From: Rattus norvegicus
Lineage: Eukaryota; Chordata; Mammalia; Rodentia; Muridae
Reading direction: 5' to 3'
Length of the DNA stretch: 64,000 nucleotides
Assembly: GCF_036323735.1 (NCBI RefSeq)
Contig: NC_086021.1
Coordinates: 159,746,976 to 159,810,975 of the forward strand
Below are positions 34,301 to 44,799 of this stretch, one piece after another. Each line of letters begins with the position of its first letter. The stretch's first letter is position 1. The notes beneath the pieces were generated by a model that was given only the letters and a program-made list of their open reading frames with translations, was not told the origin of the DNA and searched no databases. A program made the translations under genes and the position numbers.

Positions 34301-35395
34301 CAGACTGGACATTCCTCAGAAAATTGGCATTGCACAACCTGAGGACCCAGCAATACCTCTCCTGGGTAGATACCAAAAAGGTGCTCCAACATACAACAAA
34401 GACATATGCTCCACTATGCTCATAGTAGCCTTATTTATAATAGCCAGAAGCTGGAAAGAATCCAGATTCTCTTCAAAAGAGAAATGGATACAGAAAATGT
34501 GGTACATCTACACAATGGAATACTACTCAGGTATTAAAACAATGACTTCATGAAATTCATAGGCAAATAGATTGAACTAGAATATATCATTCTGAGTGAG
34601 GCATCTCAATTGCAGAAAAATACATAGGGTATGCACTCATTAGCCCAAAAGTTTGCATTACCCAATATACAATCCACAGACCCCAAGAAGTTCACAAGGA
34701 AGGAAGACCAAAATGTGGATGCTTCAGTCCCCCATTAAAAGTGGGGATAAAAATATTCATGGGGAAATATAGAAAAAATGTTGGATCCAAGACTTGAGGA
34801 CTGGCCATTAAGAGCCTGCCCCATATGTATATGTGGCCCATACATATATTTATATTTATACAGTCACCAATACTAGATAATATTGATCAATCAAAGAAGT
34901 AAATGCTGACACGAGCCTAATACATCTGTCTCCTGAGAGGCAAAGTCAGAGCATGACAAACACAGAGGCAAATGCCAGCAGCAAACCATTGTACTGATAA
35001 CGGGGTCCACGTTGGAAGAATTAGAGAAAGGATTCAAGGAGCTGAATGGGCTTGCAACCACATAAGAACAACGATACCAACCAAACAGAGATTCCAGGGA
35101 CTAAACCACTACCCACAAAGGGACAGACCCGTGGCACCAGCTGCATATGTAGAATAGGATGACCTTATTGGGCACCAATAGAAAAAGAAGCCCTTTGTCC
35201 TGCCAAGGCTGGACCCTCCACCCAGTGTAGAGGAATATCAGGGTGGGGTTGTGGAAGAGTGGGTGGTTAGGAAGAGGGAATACCCTTTCATAAGAAGAGG
35301 AGGGGAATAGAATAGGGCGCTCATGCCCAGGAAACTGATAAAGGGAATAACATTTTAAATGTGAATAAAAATAGACAATTAATAAACTGGAAAAT
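31400..35395 (+). mobile_element. L1 LINE, 5'-truncated, ORF2 with stops, 3'UTR
   Basis: Starts within the ORF2 endonuclease (F-Y-P-K-T-K near 31,411; D-H-H-R-L-R-L near 31,548). It runs through the reverse transcriptase, where the catalytic F-A-D-D reads F-A-N-D near 32,952, so the first catalytic Asp of that pair is lost. Stops and frameshifts are scattered throughout. The Cys-rich C-terminal region lies near 34,225-34,300, the 3'UTR begins near 34,555, and the A-rich end is at about 35,395. About 4 kb of a nominal 6-7 kb element. Dead. Confidence 0.93.
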
Positions 35396-35399
35396 AAAT

Positions 35400-35920
35400 T
35401 GGAACCAACATTGGCACCGAAGAAAGGAAATGGTATTGAAGGTAGGAAATAAGTTTTACATAATATTTGAGAGTCGTTCCTAGACAAGGAACTATAAAAT
35501 GCATAAAAGTATATACTAGTAAAAGTAAGTCCAAATACTAGGACTCTTACGAGAGTCATTGTGTGCAATGTAAACACAGAAAGCTAGTGGAGCTACTGAG
35601 TTAAGGGTTAACTTGATTCTTTCTGGCCACAGCCTGGCAGCTTTGCCCATGTCATTTATCATTAGAGCTTCACAGGAAAATAAAAGTAGCTGACCTTGGA
35701 GCTCTGAGCTCTGAAGTATAATAAGTCAAAGTTTAAGTTTAAATAATGGTAAGTTTGAAATTAATATTATCCTGGCCACAAGGCTGGGAATGAGGGAAAA
35801 TTGAAACTATAGGGAACAATTGTAGTTCTTAATTGTTTGTGGTTATTCTTTTGAATTTGATTTGGCAATGATTATACAATGTCCTTTTCTATCTGCTTTT
35901 GGAGTGTCAATAAAAGGCTG
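35400..35920. other. Unassigned sequence after L1
   Basis: No recognisable gene, repeat end or RNA. AT-rich. Confidence 0.4.
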
Positions 35921-35924
35921 GGGC

Positions 35925-36065
35925 AAAAGAAAGGCTAGAGAGCAAGTGAGAGAGCAAATGAGGAAGCGAATGAGGAAGCGAATGAGACAGCATGTGTGAG
36001 CATGTGCAAACATGTAAGGAACAAGTGGAGGGAGGGGAACGACTGGAAAATGATGTGTACATGTG

Positions 36066-36102
<37 letters not shown>

Positions 36103-36320
36103 CTGAGAGAGAGAGAGAGCATTTTAGAGTGAGTGAAGAGAGAATGTAAAGTGTGTATGAAGATTTTGTGTGAGAGTGAAAGAAGAGTGAGTGTAGTGTG
36201 TGTGAGAGATGTGTGAGTTCTGTATAAACTGTGTGTGTGAGAATGAAAGGGTAATGAACAGAGGTGTGTGTGCATGTGGGAGTTCTAGAAAAGAAAAGAG
36301 CAAAGGAAAAGAGTAAGAGA
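35925..36320 (+). repeat. G/A- and GT-rich low-complexity tract
   Basis: Short 'gaggaagcgaat' repeats (35,958-35,990) pass into a (GT)n run at 36,070-36,098, a (GA)n run at 36,106-36,118, and then degenerate gtgtgtgaga. The two long - strand frames over it are Ser/His/Thr/Leu-rich and are artefacts of this composition. Confidence 0.85.
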
Positions 36321-36329
36321 ATGCAGACT

Positions 36330-37790
36330 GTGTGCAGCCTCAAGCTGTAGGTCACCATGAAAGAGAGAAAGAGAGCAGAGAAAAAGAGAAGAGAGTACCT
36401 TTAAACCTTGAAAAAATGCCTATCAGTTTGTACCACCCAAAAAACAAAGCAAAAACAACAACAAACCAGTTTTATTTAAAACTGGGAAGTATCCACTGTC
36501 TGACAGGTACATACAATTTTACTGGGCATTTTGTTTTTTTAACATTAGTTTTTCATTTGCCTAGATTCCTACTAACACTATTATTCTCCTTCTTTGCTGT
36601 GATTCTCTAACAGATTTCTTATGTAACTGTATAGAATTCTTATTAAATCATTCTAATTGGCTCTTCCTTGTGTTATTGATATATGTGTATTCATGAATGT
36701 AACAAATAATTTCCTTAACCATGAAAATATAGAAAAGAGTAGAATCAGGGAAAGAAGAGAGAGAGAATAAGAAAGCGAGGAGGGGTTCAAACAGCCCTTT
36801 TCATAGTAAGCCATACCTAACTGGTAACGCCAGGTAACTGCTAGGAGGAGCCTAGAAAGAATGTTAACAAGCTCTGTGTCAATGATGCAGATAGGCCCAG
36901 TCCAGTTCTTCCTCAGACCTGTGTGGCTCCACTAATCTTAGAAAGACACTAGCATCTGTGGGCCAGGATACTCTTGCTCTCTGCCTTCCCTTCCTCCCCA
37001 AAGTCACTCATGCTGGTCATCTCAGAGTCACTTCTGCTCTATAAGTTGCTACTTGATAACTTTAATTTTGTTAATGATATGAATAGTAATGTGAATATAT
37101 GATATGCAGGATACCAGATATACGGCTCCCAAAGGAAAGAATCACTGTCTTAGAGGACATGCCTGACCTCCTGAACCAGATGTGTGGGCTGAGCTGCCTA
37201 GCAAAGGGCCTCTGGACCATGGAGTGAGCACAGTACAGGAGTCTGTTCTCCATGAAGGCAGCTGAGGTTTGACATTCTACAGAGAAACCATGAGACAGAG
37301 CAGAGGGTGGAATCTGATCAGTCCCAGAAAGCAGACCCTGTTGTACCCCACACTCTTCTCAGCTACTTGTCTTCTGGCCCACCTCCTACCTATGGCCTCC
37401 ATTTTCTACCCTTCCCACCAATCTTCCTCACCTTCCCTCTCTCACACACCACAAATACCCAGTGTACGTTCTTCCCAGATCCTGCAGAATGAAGCTGACC
37501 TTCCACGACAGGGAGCGAGTTACTTAACTTTCAAGATACCATTACAAAATGCTGATATAAAGCAACTTTAGAAGGAAGGGCTAATTTTCACTTACATTCT
37601 GTGGGCAGGGGCCAGCACAATGACAGTGAAGTGAGGTCACATTGTGTCTCATCAGGATTCAGAGATCAGACAGAAAGTGGAGACTGTCATAACTTTTTGT
37701 ATGAATTCATTTATTCAACCTCTTTAGATCCTGCTCACAGCCTTCTCCCACCTCCACCCCCCCCCCACTGCATGTCCATCCTCACACAGA
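36330..37790. other. Unassigned sequence
   Basis: I see no coding signature. It contains a short C-run at 37,758-37,767 and no clear mobile element ends. Confidence 0.4.
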
Positions 37791-37794
37791 TGTA

Positions 37795-37905
37795 ATATCT
37801 CAAGGTTCACCTCCCAAGACTCATTTCCTCCAACTGGGCCCCGCTTCTTATAGTGCTACCAACTGGGGACCACCTGAGCCTTAGGGACATCTGAATTCAA
37901 GCCAC
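37795..37905 (-). mobile_element. URR1-like fragment (antisense, tentative)
   Basis: 'tcatttcctccaactgggccccgcttcttatagtgctaccaactgggg' is the reverse complement of the central 'agtggcactattaggaggtggggcc' region typical of URR1-like repeats. Only about 100 bp. Confidence 0.35.
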
Positions 37906-38117
37906 TGCAGGGAGGGGAGAAGCAGTATGAGTGCTTACCAGGTCTCTCTCTGGTGAGTTAGGGATGCCCAGGTCTGAATGTTTTGTTCCTGAAAGCTGTA
38001 TCTTGAGACTCTGCCCCAGAGTGATGGTCTCAGCAGATAGTACCCTTGTGTGCCATTAGATCATGAGTTCAGAGCCTCCTCCCTGGGGTTTACTCCACTT
38101 ACATAAGATGCCCCATG

Positions 38118-38240
38118 GGGTTGGGGAGAGAGCTTAGTCAGTAAAGTACTCGCTGCACAAGCATAAGGTCCTGAGTTCAATTCTCAGCAAGCACATAGAA
38201 GCCAAGTGTAGTAGCTTTACTTAGCCCCTATAATTTCAGC
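38118..38240 (+). mobile_element. tRNA-derived SINE (B2/B4 class)
   Basis: 'ggggttggggagagagcttagtcagtaaagta' with the A-box region, then 'aaggtcctgagttcaattctcagcaagcacata' with the B box, and a B1-like 'aagccaagtgtagtagctt'. Sub-family not assigned. Confidence 0.65.
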
Positions 38241-38249
38241 ACTGGGGTA

Positions 38250-38525
38250 TGGAATATGAATGAAAATGGCTCCCACACACGCATAGGAAGTGATGATATT
38301 GGAGATGAGGCCTTGTTGAAGGAAATGTGTCATGGGGTTGCACTTTGTGGTTTTAGACACTCAAGTCAGACCCAGTTTCATTCTCTCTTCCTGCTACCTG
38401 CTGATCCAAATGTAGACCCAGCTCCTTCTCCAGCATCTTGTCAGTCTGTGTGTCACCTTACACCCCACCACGGTGTAATGGACTAAACCTCTGAACTCTA
38501 TGCTAGCACTAATTAAATGTTTTTC
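38250..38525 (+). mobile_element. URR1-like repeat
   Basis: 'tggaatatgaatgaaaatggctccc', 'gatattggagatgaggccttgttgaagga', and a '...aattaaatgtttttctta' end parallel the element at 30,780. Confidence 0.5.
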
Positions 38526-38699
38526 TTAAAAATAGAACATATTATTTAAATGACTAATTAATAGCATGACTAATGAGTTCTTTCATTTTGTATTTTGGAC
38601 CTAACAGAGCCTTCTCTCTTTATCAGAATTTGTAAGTTACCTGGATGTGAAAACACAATGCCAGGATCTTTCCCCTGGTTTCTACCAAATCTATATAGT

Positions 38700-38990
38700 A
38701 GCAGTTGTGCATGGGAGTCCCCCAACAACTTGAGTGGGGGCTCTCCTTAAAGCTGTTGCCTCTTTGTGGATCCAATTCCCCTAACAAGAAGCCCTTGATT
38801 GGCCTCTGTGGAGGTGGATGTGCCAAGACCTGCAGACAATTGATGTGTATGAGTAGGGAGATGGAAGGGGAAGGTGGGCTCTACCCTCTCAAAATAGAAG
38901 GGTTAGGGGGCCTGAGTGAAGGGGGTTTCAATGGGTGAGAGTGATAAGGATGTAAAGTGAATATAAAATGAATGAATAACAAACTAAAGA
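38700..38990 (+). mobile_element. Old L1 (Lx-type) 3' end
   Basis: 'ggatccaattcccctaacaagaagccc', 'gacctgcagacaattgatgtg', a G-rich block and the 'ggatgtaaagtgaatataaaatgaatgaat' end match the older murid L1 3'UTR type, which differs from the young rat type seen elsewhere in this window. Confidence 0.6.
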
Positions 38991-39059
38991 AAAAACAAAG
39001 CTTGTTCAACTTAACTTGACACACATGAACTTTCACACTTCACATATATGAACATATAA

Positions 39060-41103
39060 GGACCGCATGGGATTCCAGTACTGTGAAATGTGGACACAAG
39101 CCTCTATCCAACACCCAATTGATAAGAGTTTACAGAGTAGGCAGCTCATTGCTCCCAAACCCCGTGGGAGAGAGAGCTCACCGACCGGACAGGTGGGCAC
39201 TCATGAGACTGCAGAGCGGGAGAGACCACCAATACTGCCCACCCCTGCCCACATCCCTTGTCCAAGAGGAAACTGTATACTGCCTCTGGGAACTGGTAGA
39301 TAAGGGCACTGGAGCTGCAGGAGCCCTGCGCCCGAGACACTGCCGGAACCTGAAGGGACCGGATCAACAGTTATCTGCACCCAAATCCCGTGGAAGGGAG
39401 AGCTAAACCTTCAGAGAGGCAGACACGCCTGGGAAGCCAGAAGAGACTACACTCTGCCCACATTTCTGACTCCAGAGGAAAACACCAAACGCCATCTGGG
39501 ACCCTGGTGCACTGGGGCTCCCGGAAAGGGCGGCGCAGATCTTCCTGGTTGCTGTCCTCACGGAGAGCTCATAAGCAACACCCCAAGAGCAAACTTGAGC
39601 CTCGGGACCACAAGTAAGACCAACTTTTCTCCTCCAAGTGACCTGCCTGGTAAACTCAGGACACAGACCCACAGGAACAGCTGAAGACCTGTAGAGAGGA
39701 AAAACTACATGCCCGAAAGTAGAACACTCTGTCCCCATAACTGGCTGAAAGAAAACAGGAAAACAGGGCAACAGCACTCCTGACACACAGGCTTATAGGA
39801 CGCTCTAACCACTGTCAGAAAGAGCAGAACAAAGTAACACCAGAGATAATCTGATGGCGAGAGGCAAGCGCAGGAACCCAAGCAACAGAAACCAAGACTA
39901 CATGGCATCATCGGAGCCCAATTCTCCCACCAAAGCAAACACGGAAAATCCAAACACACCAGAAAAGCAAGATCTAGATTTAAAATCAAATTTGATCATG
40001 ATGCTGGAGGGCTTCAAGAAAGACATGAAGAACTCTCTTAGAGAAACGCAGGAAAGCATAAATAAACAAGTAGAAGCCTATAGAGAGGAATCACAAAAAT
40101 GCCTGAAAGAATTCCAGGTAAACACAATCAAACAGTTGAAGGAATTAAAAATGGAAATAGAAGCAATGAAGAAAGAACACAGGGAAACAACCCTGGATAT
40201 AGAAAACCAAAGGAAGAAACAAGAATCCGTAGATACAAGCATCACCAACAGAATACAAGAGATAGAAGAGAGAATCTCAGGAGCAGAAGATTCCGTAGAA
40301 ATCATCGACATGGAAAATATCATCCTGAGTGAGGTAACCCAATCACAGAAAAACACACATGGTATGCACTCATTGATAAGTGGCTATTAGCCCAAATGCT
40401 TGAATTACCCTAGATGCACAGAACACATGAAACTCAAGACGGATGATCAAAATGTGAATGCTTCACTCCTTCTTTAAAAGGAGAACAAGAATACCCTTGG
40501 CAGGGAATAGGGAGGCAAAGATTAAAACAGAGGCTGAAGGAACACCCATTCTGAGCCTGCCCCACATGTGGCCCATACATATACAGCCACCCAATTAGAC
40601 AAGATGGATGAAGCAAAGAAGTGCAGGCTGTTAGGAACCGGATGTAGATCTCTCCTGAGAGACACAGCCAGAATACAGCAAATACATAGGCGAATGCCAG
40701 CAGCAAACCACTGAACTGAGAACAGGACCCCCATTGAAGGAATCAGAGAAAGGACTGGAGAGCTTGAAGGGGCTCGAGACCCCATATGAACAACAATGCC
40801 AAGCAACCAGAGCTTCCAGGGACTAAGCCACTACCCAAAGTCTATACATGGACTGACCCTGGACTCTAACCTCATAGGTAGCAATGAATAGCCTAGTAAG
40901 AGCACCAGTGGAAGGGGAAGCCCTTGGTCCTGCCAAGACTGAACCCCCAGTGAAAGTGATTGTTGGGGGGAGGGCGTTAATGGGGGGAGGATGGGGAGGG
41001 GAACACCCATAAAGAAGGGGAGAAGGAGAGGTTAGGGGGATGTTCCGGGAAACCGGGAAAGGGAATAACACTCGAAATGTAAATAAGAAATACTCAAGTT
41101 AAT
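39060..41103 (+). mobile_element. Internally deleted young L1 (5'UTR, ORF1 N-half, ORF2 tail, 3'UTR)
   Basis: 39,060-39,853 is a GC-rich rat-type L1 5'UTR. ORF1 begins at 39,854. At about 40,310 the sequence changes directly to the last codons of ORF2 and the 3'UTR, which runs to 41,103 and ends in a long GAAA-type tail. About 5 kb of element is missing. The same ORF2-end sequence can be read on the - strand at about 48,830-48,920, which confirms the junction. The 5' boundary is approximate. Confidence 0.9.
39854..40390 (+). CDS. L1 ORF1 N-terminal half fused in frame to ORF2 C-terminal tail
   Basis: An uninterrupted 178-codon frame. Residues 1-152 are the N-terminal part of L1 ORF1p: the basic start M-A-R-G-K-R-R-N-P-S, a disordered S/N/P-rich stretch, and then a long heptad-like coiled coil rich in K/E/Q (about residues 50-150) that trimerises ORF1p in L1 elements. 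The RNA-recognition and C-terminal domains are missing. From about residue 153 the frame enters the genuine ORF2 tail, E-N-I-I-L-S-E-V-T-Q-S-Q-K and on to ...L-I-S-G-Y, and uses its natural stop. Such a protein might still trimerise but would not bind RNA through the usual domains. Expression is unknown; the attached L1 5'UTR normally carries a promoter. Confidence 0.8.
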   Translation: MARGKRRNPSNRNQDYMASSEPNSPTKANTENPNTPEKQDLDLKSNLIMMLEGFKKDMKNSLRETQESINKQVEAYREESQKCLKEFQVNTIKQLKELKMEIEAMKKEHRETTLDIENQRKKQESVDTSITNRIQEIEERISGAEDSVEIIDMENIILSEVTQSQKNTHGMHSLISGY

Positions 41104-41111
41104 AGAAAGAG

Positions 41112-41156
<45 letters not shown>

Positions 41157-41255
41157 AAGAGAGAAAGAAAGAAAGAAAGAGAGAAAGAAAGAGAGAAAGA
41201 AAGAAAGAGAGAGAGAGAAAGAAAGAAAGAAAGAAAGAAAGGAAGGAAGGAAGGA

Positions 41256-41291
<36 letters not shown>

Positions 41292-41335
41292 GAGAAAGAG
41301 AGAAAGAGAGAAAGGAAGAAAGAGAGAAAAAACAG
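41104..41335 (+). repeat. (GAAA)n polypurine tract, L1 tail expansion
   Basis: About 230 bp of gaaa with gaga and ggaa interruptions directly follows 'actcaagttaata' of the L1 end. It is a homopurine strand over its whole length and gives chance Phe/Leu/Ser frames on the - strand. Confidence 0.95.
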
Positions 41336-41339
41336 GGAA

Positions 41340-42660
41340 AAAAGTTTACATAGTAAAAAGATTAGTTCTCTCCAATTGAGCATCAGTGGGTTTACAAAAC
41401 ATGTTTAAGGGTAGACACAATTCCCAAAACTAGGCAAACAATGCAAAACAAATTCAGTGGAACATAGGAATCCCTGTTTGCTTGCTTGCTTGCTTGTTTC
41501 ACAATTCTTAGGTTAAGGTTTTCTGGTTGGGGTTTTGTTTTTCCTTTAGTTTCTTTTTAACTTATGGGACTTTTTCTTACATACATTCTTTGGGTCTGTG
41601 TTTGGGTAGGTGGTTGTTTTGCATACGAATGTGTGTGTCTCCACATCTGTCTGTGTTTCTTAGGCTTTTTCTTAGCTAATGTTTGTCCATTTGTTTTGTC
41701 CCACTGAGATGTTTTAATTTTGTCTTACTTTTTTATAATCATCTTATTTCTTTTTTAGATGGCTGCTTGTTTGGGGAAGATAGAGAGATAGGGAATGGAT
41801 TTGATTAATGGGAAGGTTGGCAGGACCATGGATGAGCTGCGGGATTTTGAACCACAATCAAAACACAATGTGTAAAATAATCTATTTTTAAATTGTGTAT
41901 TCAAACTAATTTGATCTCAACACTGTGCTTTATCTAGGTTACAAATTCACCCCTGGCCACTATCTTAAAAATATGAAGAATGACTCTCAAGGCCAAAGAC
42001 AAGGGATTTTAGATGAACACTGTTCTAGGACTGGAGGTGAGACACTCAGGAAAGGAGGAAAGCAAGGCTGTCTGCCAGGAGCCATTGCCAAGATGTGGTG
42101 CACTGTGCTCAGTGGTGCTGCTCTAGGGCCTGTTAGGGCTTTCCTGACAAGACCATGGCAGGTATGTTGGTCAGCACATCTGTCCACTCAGGATTTGTTC
42201 AAGTCCAAGAAGAGCAGTACTTCTCTGATCTCTTCATATGAAGATGCTCTAAAGCCTGTCAGAGGGAACAAGAGTGCAATCAACTATGTACTGCCTCTAA
42301 GAAAGGCACATTCTTCTAGGTGTCGGGTCTAGAGTTTCAGTCTCACCCTCACGTGTATCTTCCATAATGCTGTGGTCATTCCTGTGTAAAGGGTAGGAAA
42401 GAGGATCAGAAATCAGAGCCTGAGTTCCTAAACACTATTTGCACTTCAGCCTTACAGCCAGGACAGAATTTCTGGATAATCCCAACTTCTGAATGATGAA
42501 AAAGTATAGAACTACTATTTTAAGGTTTCTGCCTGTCACCTGCCTGACCAGTTTCTTTCTACTGGTCACAGCAAAATCAGCTTTAATATCAATAAAGCCC
42601 TTTTTGCTCAGTCTTCCTTTGCTCAGTGATTTCTGCTATAGCTTTCAAAGCACTGTTGTT
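41340..42660. other. Unassigned sequence
   Basis: T-rich stretches and a short (cttg)n run at 41,477-41,497, but no gene or mobile element that I can name. Confidence 0.4.
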
Positions 42661-42664
42661 GTTG

Positions 42665-43430
42665 TTGTTATCATTAATCATTCTGTTTCTTTACATCTCA
42701 GATGTTTTCCTACTTCCCAGTTACCCCTCCACAAACACTTCCTCCAACATCTGCCCTCTCCTCAGTCCCCTTTCCCTCTGTGAGTGTACTACCCCACAAA
42801 CCACCCTATCAAACCCCATTGCTCAAGCATCTCCACATGCTGGGGAAACAAAGTGCCACAGGACCAAGGGCCTCCCTTCCATTGATATCCAAAAAGGCAA
42901 TCCTCTGCTACCTATTTATCTGGAGCCATGGATCCCTCCCAGTATGCTCCTTGGCTGGTGGTCTAGTTCCTGGAAGCTCTGGAACTTCCTGCCAGCTGAT
43001 GTTCTTTCTATAAGATTGTAATCCCCCCCAGCCCCTCCAGACCTTCTGCCAGCTCCCCACCACAGTTCATAAACTCAGTCTGATGGTTGACTCCAAGCAG
43101 CCACATCTGCATTGGTCAGTTGCTGACTGAACCTCCTGAGGAGCCACCATACCAGGTTTCTGCTAACAAGCACCTCTTTTCAACAGCAACAGTGTTGGGG
43201 TTTAGTGTCTGCAGACAGGATAAATGCCCAAGTGTGGTAGTCCCATAGTGGTCCTTCCTCCATTCCGTGCTGTAGTTTTTGTCCCTCTCATTCCTTTGTC
43301 TGCAGACAGGATAAATCCCAGGTATGGTGGTCACGTGATGGCCCTTCCCTCAATTTGTGTTCTATTTTTTATCCCTGTCATTCCTTTGGACAGGAACATT
43401 TCTGGGTTAACAACATTGAGATGGGTGGGT
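42665..43430 (-). mobile_element. L1 3' end, antisense, with internal 91-bp duplication
   Basis: On the + strand 'cttccctcc...ggaccaagggcctcccttccattgatatcc', 'tatctggagccatggatccctcc' and 'tggtggtctagttcctggaagctctgg' are the complement of the L1 3'UTR order. Further out, 'ctgcagacaggataaat...cattcctttg' occurs twice with a 91-bp period (43,209 and 43,300). The tail is at the low-coordinate side. Confidence 0.75.
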
Positions 43431-43939
43431 AACTTTCAGTATATAACGGTCCAGTGCAATCTGTGCTGATAATATAAAGATTAATAGATAGGTTATTTTG
43501 TGTTGCATATATTATATTTGGTGACTATATAATATGGGATAGGTTCCTGTTTACAAAGAAAGTCAGTTAACTGGTGAGACCATCTGCTCTGAGATGTGAG
43601 TGTTCTCTGGACTTCCTAGATACACCTGATTCTTGAGATCACCAGATGAGAACAGGTGACTAAAGTAAGTTCAGCAGTACACTTATGTGACCCCTTCACA
43701 CTTGTTTATATTTGTCATAGAATGGTGTCCACAGCAGTCTGAATATGATGGGACATATTCTTTAATAATTGTATTATCTAAAATCAAATTGTGTTTTAGG
43801 GTAGTAAGTGCAAGAATGGGCCTGACAGTAGAATGTGTACTATGTGTAGGGAACATACCCTTTTCCTATTACTGTTTATATGTTTGTGCTACATGGCTGA
43901 TTTCCAAGTGTGTTAAAGGTATCTCACTTCTGAGGCTGG

Positions 43940-44345
43940 CAAGGAATCTCAGTTAATAAAGATGCTTGGCAATCAGTCTGGCGAGAGGAATTTGATCTTT
44001 TGAAACCATGTAAAGGTGGAAGGTAAAACAAATTCCATAAAATCATCCTATGATTTTAAGCATCTGTCATGGACTATTTACACCCTTGAACGTACTTTCC
44101 AACCACACACTATGAACACCCAACTACAAGAGGATATAAGCACAGACACAGATACATATAGAAAAGAACAAGCACATGGAGAGAAATAAAATCAAGGCTT
44201 TCTGTTGATGACTCCACAGTTAAGGGCCCCTGCATCTAATCTAGGTGACCTCTGTTCAGACTGACTCCCACAAGTTGTACTTTCACCTACACATACACAA
44301 AACCCATGCTGCATATGACCACCACACACAGACAATGCTATTGTA
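43940..44345 (+). mobile_element. Old tRNA-derived SINE (B4/RSINE-like), diverged
   Basis: 'taataaagatgcttggcaatcagtctggcgagaggaatttgatc' resembles a decayed tRNA-related head. 'gactcccacaagttgtactttcacctacacatacac' resembles the usual CA-rich 3' part. Low identity; an insertion lies between the parts. Confidence 0.4.
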
Positions 44346-44582
44346 CAGTGTATATACATAAGTAAATGGTTAACAAATATGTTCTATTGCCAAAGGGAAG
44401 GAAAACAAAATGAAGTCAAAAAATGCTCCATGACACAGGCCTATCTGCTCACTGGTCAGCAGCAAAGGGGTTTTCCTGTCATCAGATGGCATGATCTTTC
44501 CCTTGAGAAAGTAGACCCTTTCTGTCTCTAGTCTCTGTATATATTCCACATGGGAATACAGTACTGTTAATATGGACAATAT

Positions 44583-44795
44583 ATGGAGCCATGGCTCAGG
44601 GCATTGACTTTTCTTGCAGAAGACCTGTGGTCAATACCAGAAACACACATACAAATCACAGCCATATATAATGTCATTTCCAAAGAATACATTGCCATTT
44701 TCTAGCCTTGCAAGCACAGCATAGTCAAGGACACTCACATGGAAACATGCAAACAACACATACACATCAATAATAAAAATAAATGTTTCAAAACG
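44583..44795 (+). mobile_element. B2/B3-like SINE
   Basis: 'ggagccatggctcagggcattgactt', 'cagaagacctgtggtcaatacc', and a 'caataataaaaataaatg' tail have the tRNA-SINE order. Diverged. Confidence 0.5.
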
Positions 44796-44799
44796 ACCT

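Noticed and set aside
35843..36358. 171-codon and 122-codon - strand frames rich in Ser, His, Thr and Leu
   Set aside because: Composition is produced by a GT/GA low-complexity tract. No domain or start context.
41099..41383. 94-codon - strand Phe/Leu/Ser frame
   Set aside because: Reads through the GAAA repeat of an L1 tail.
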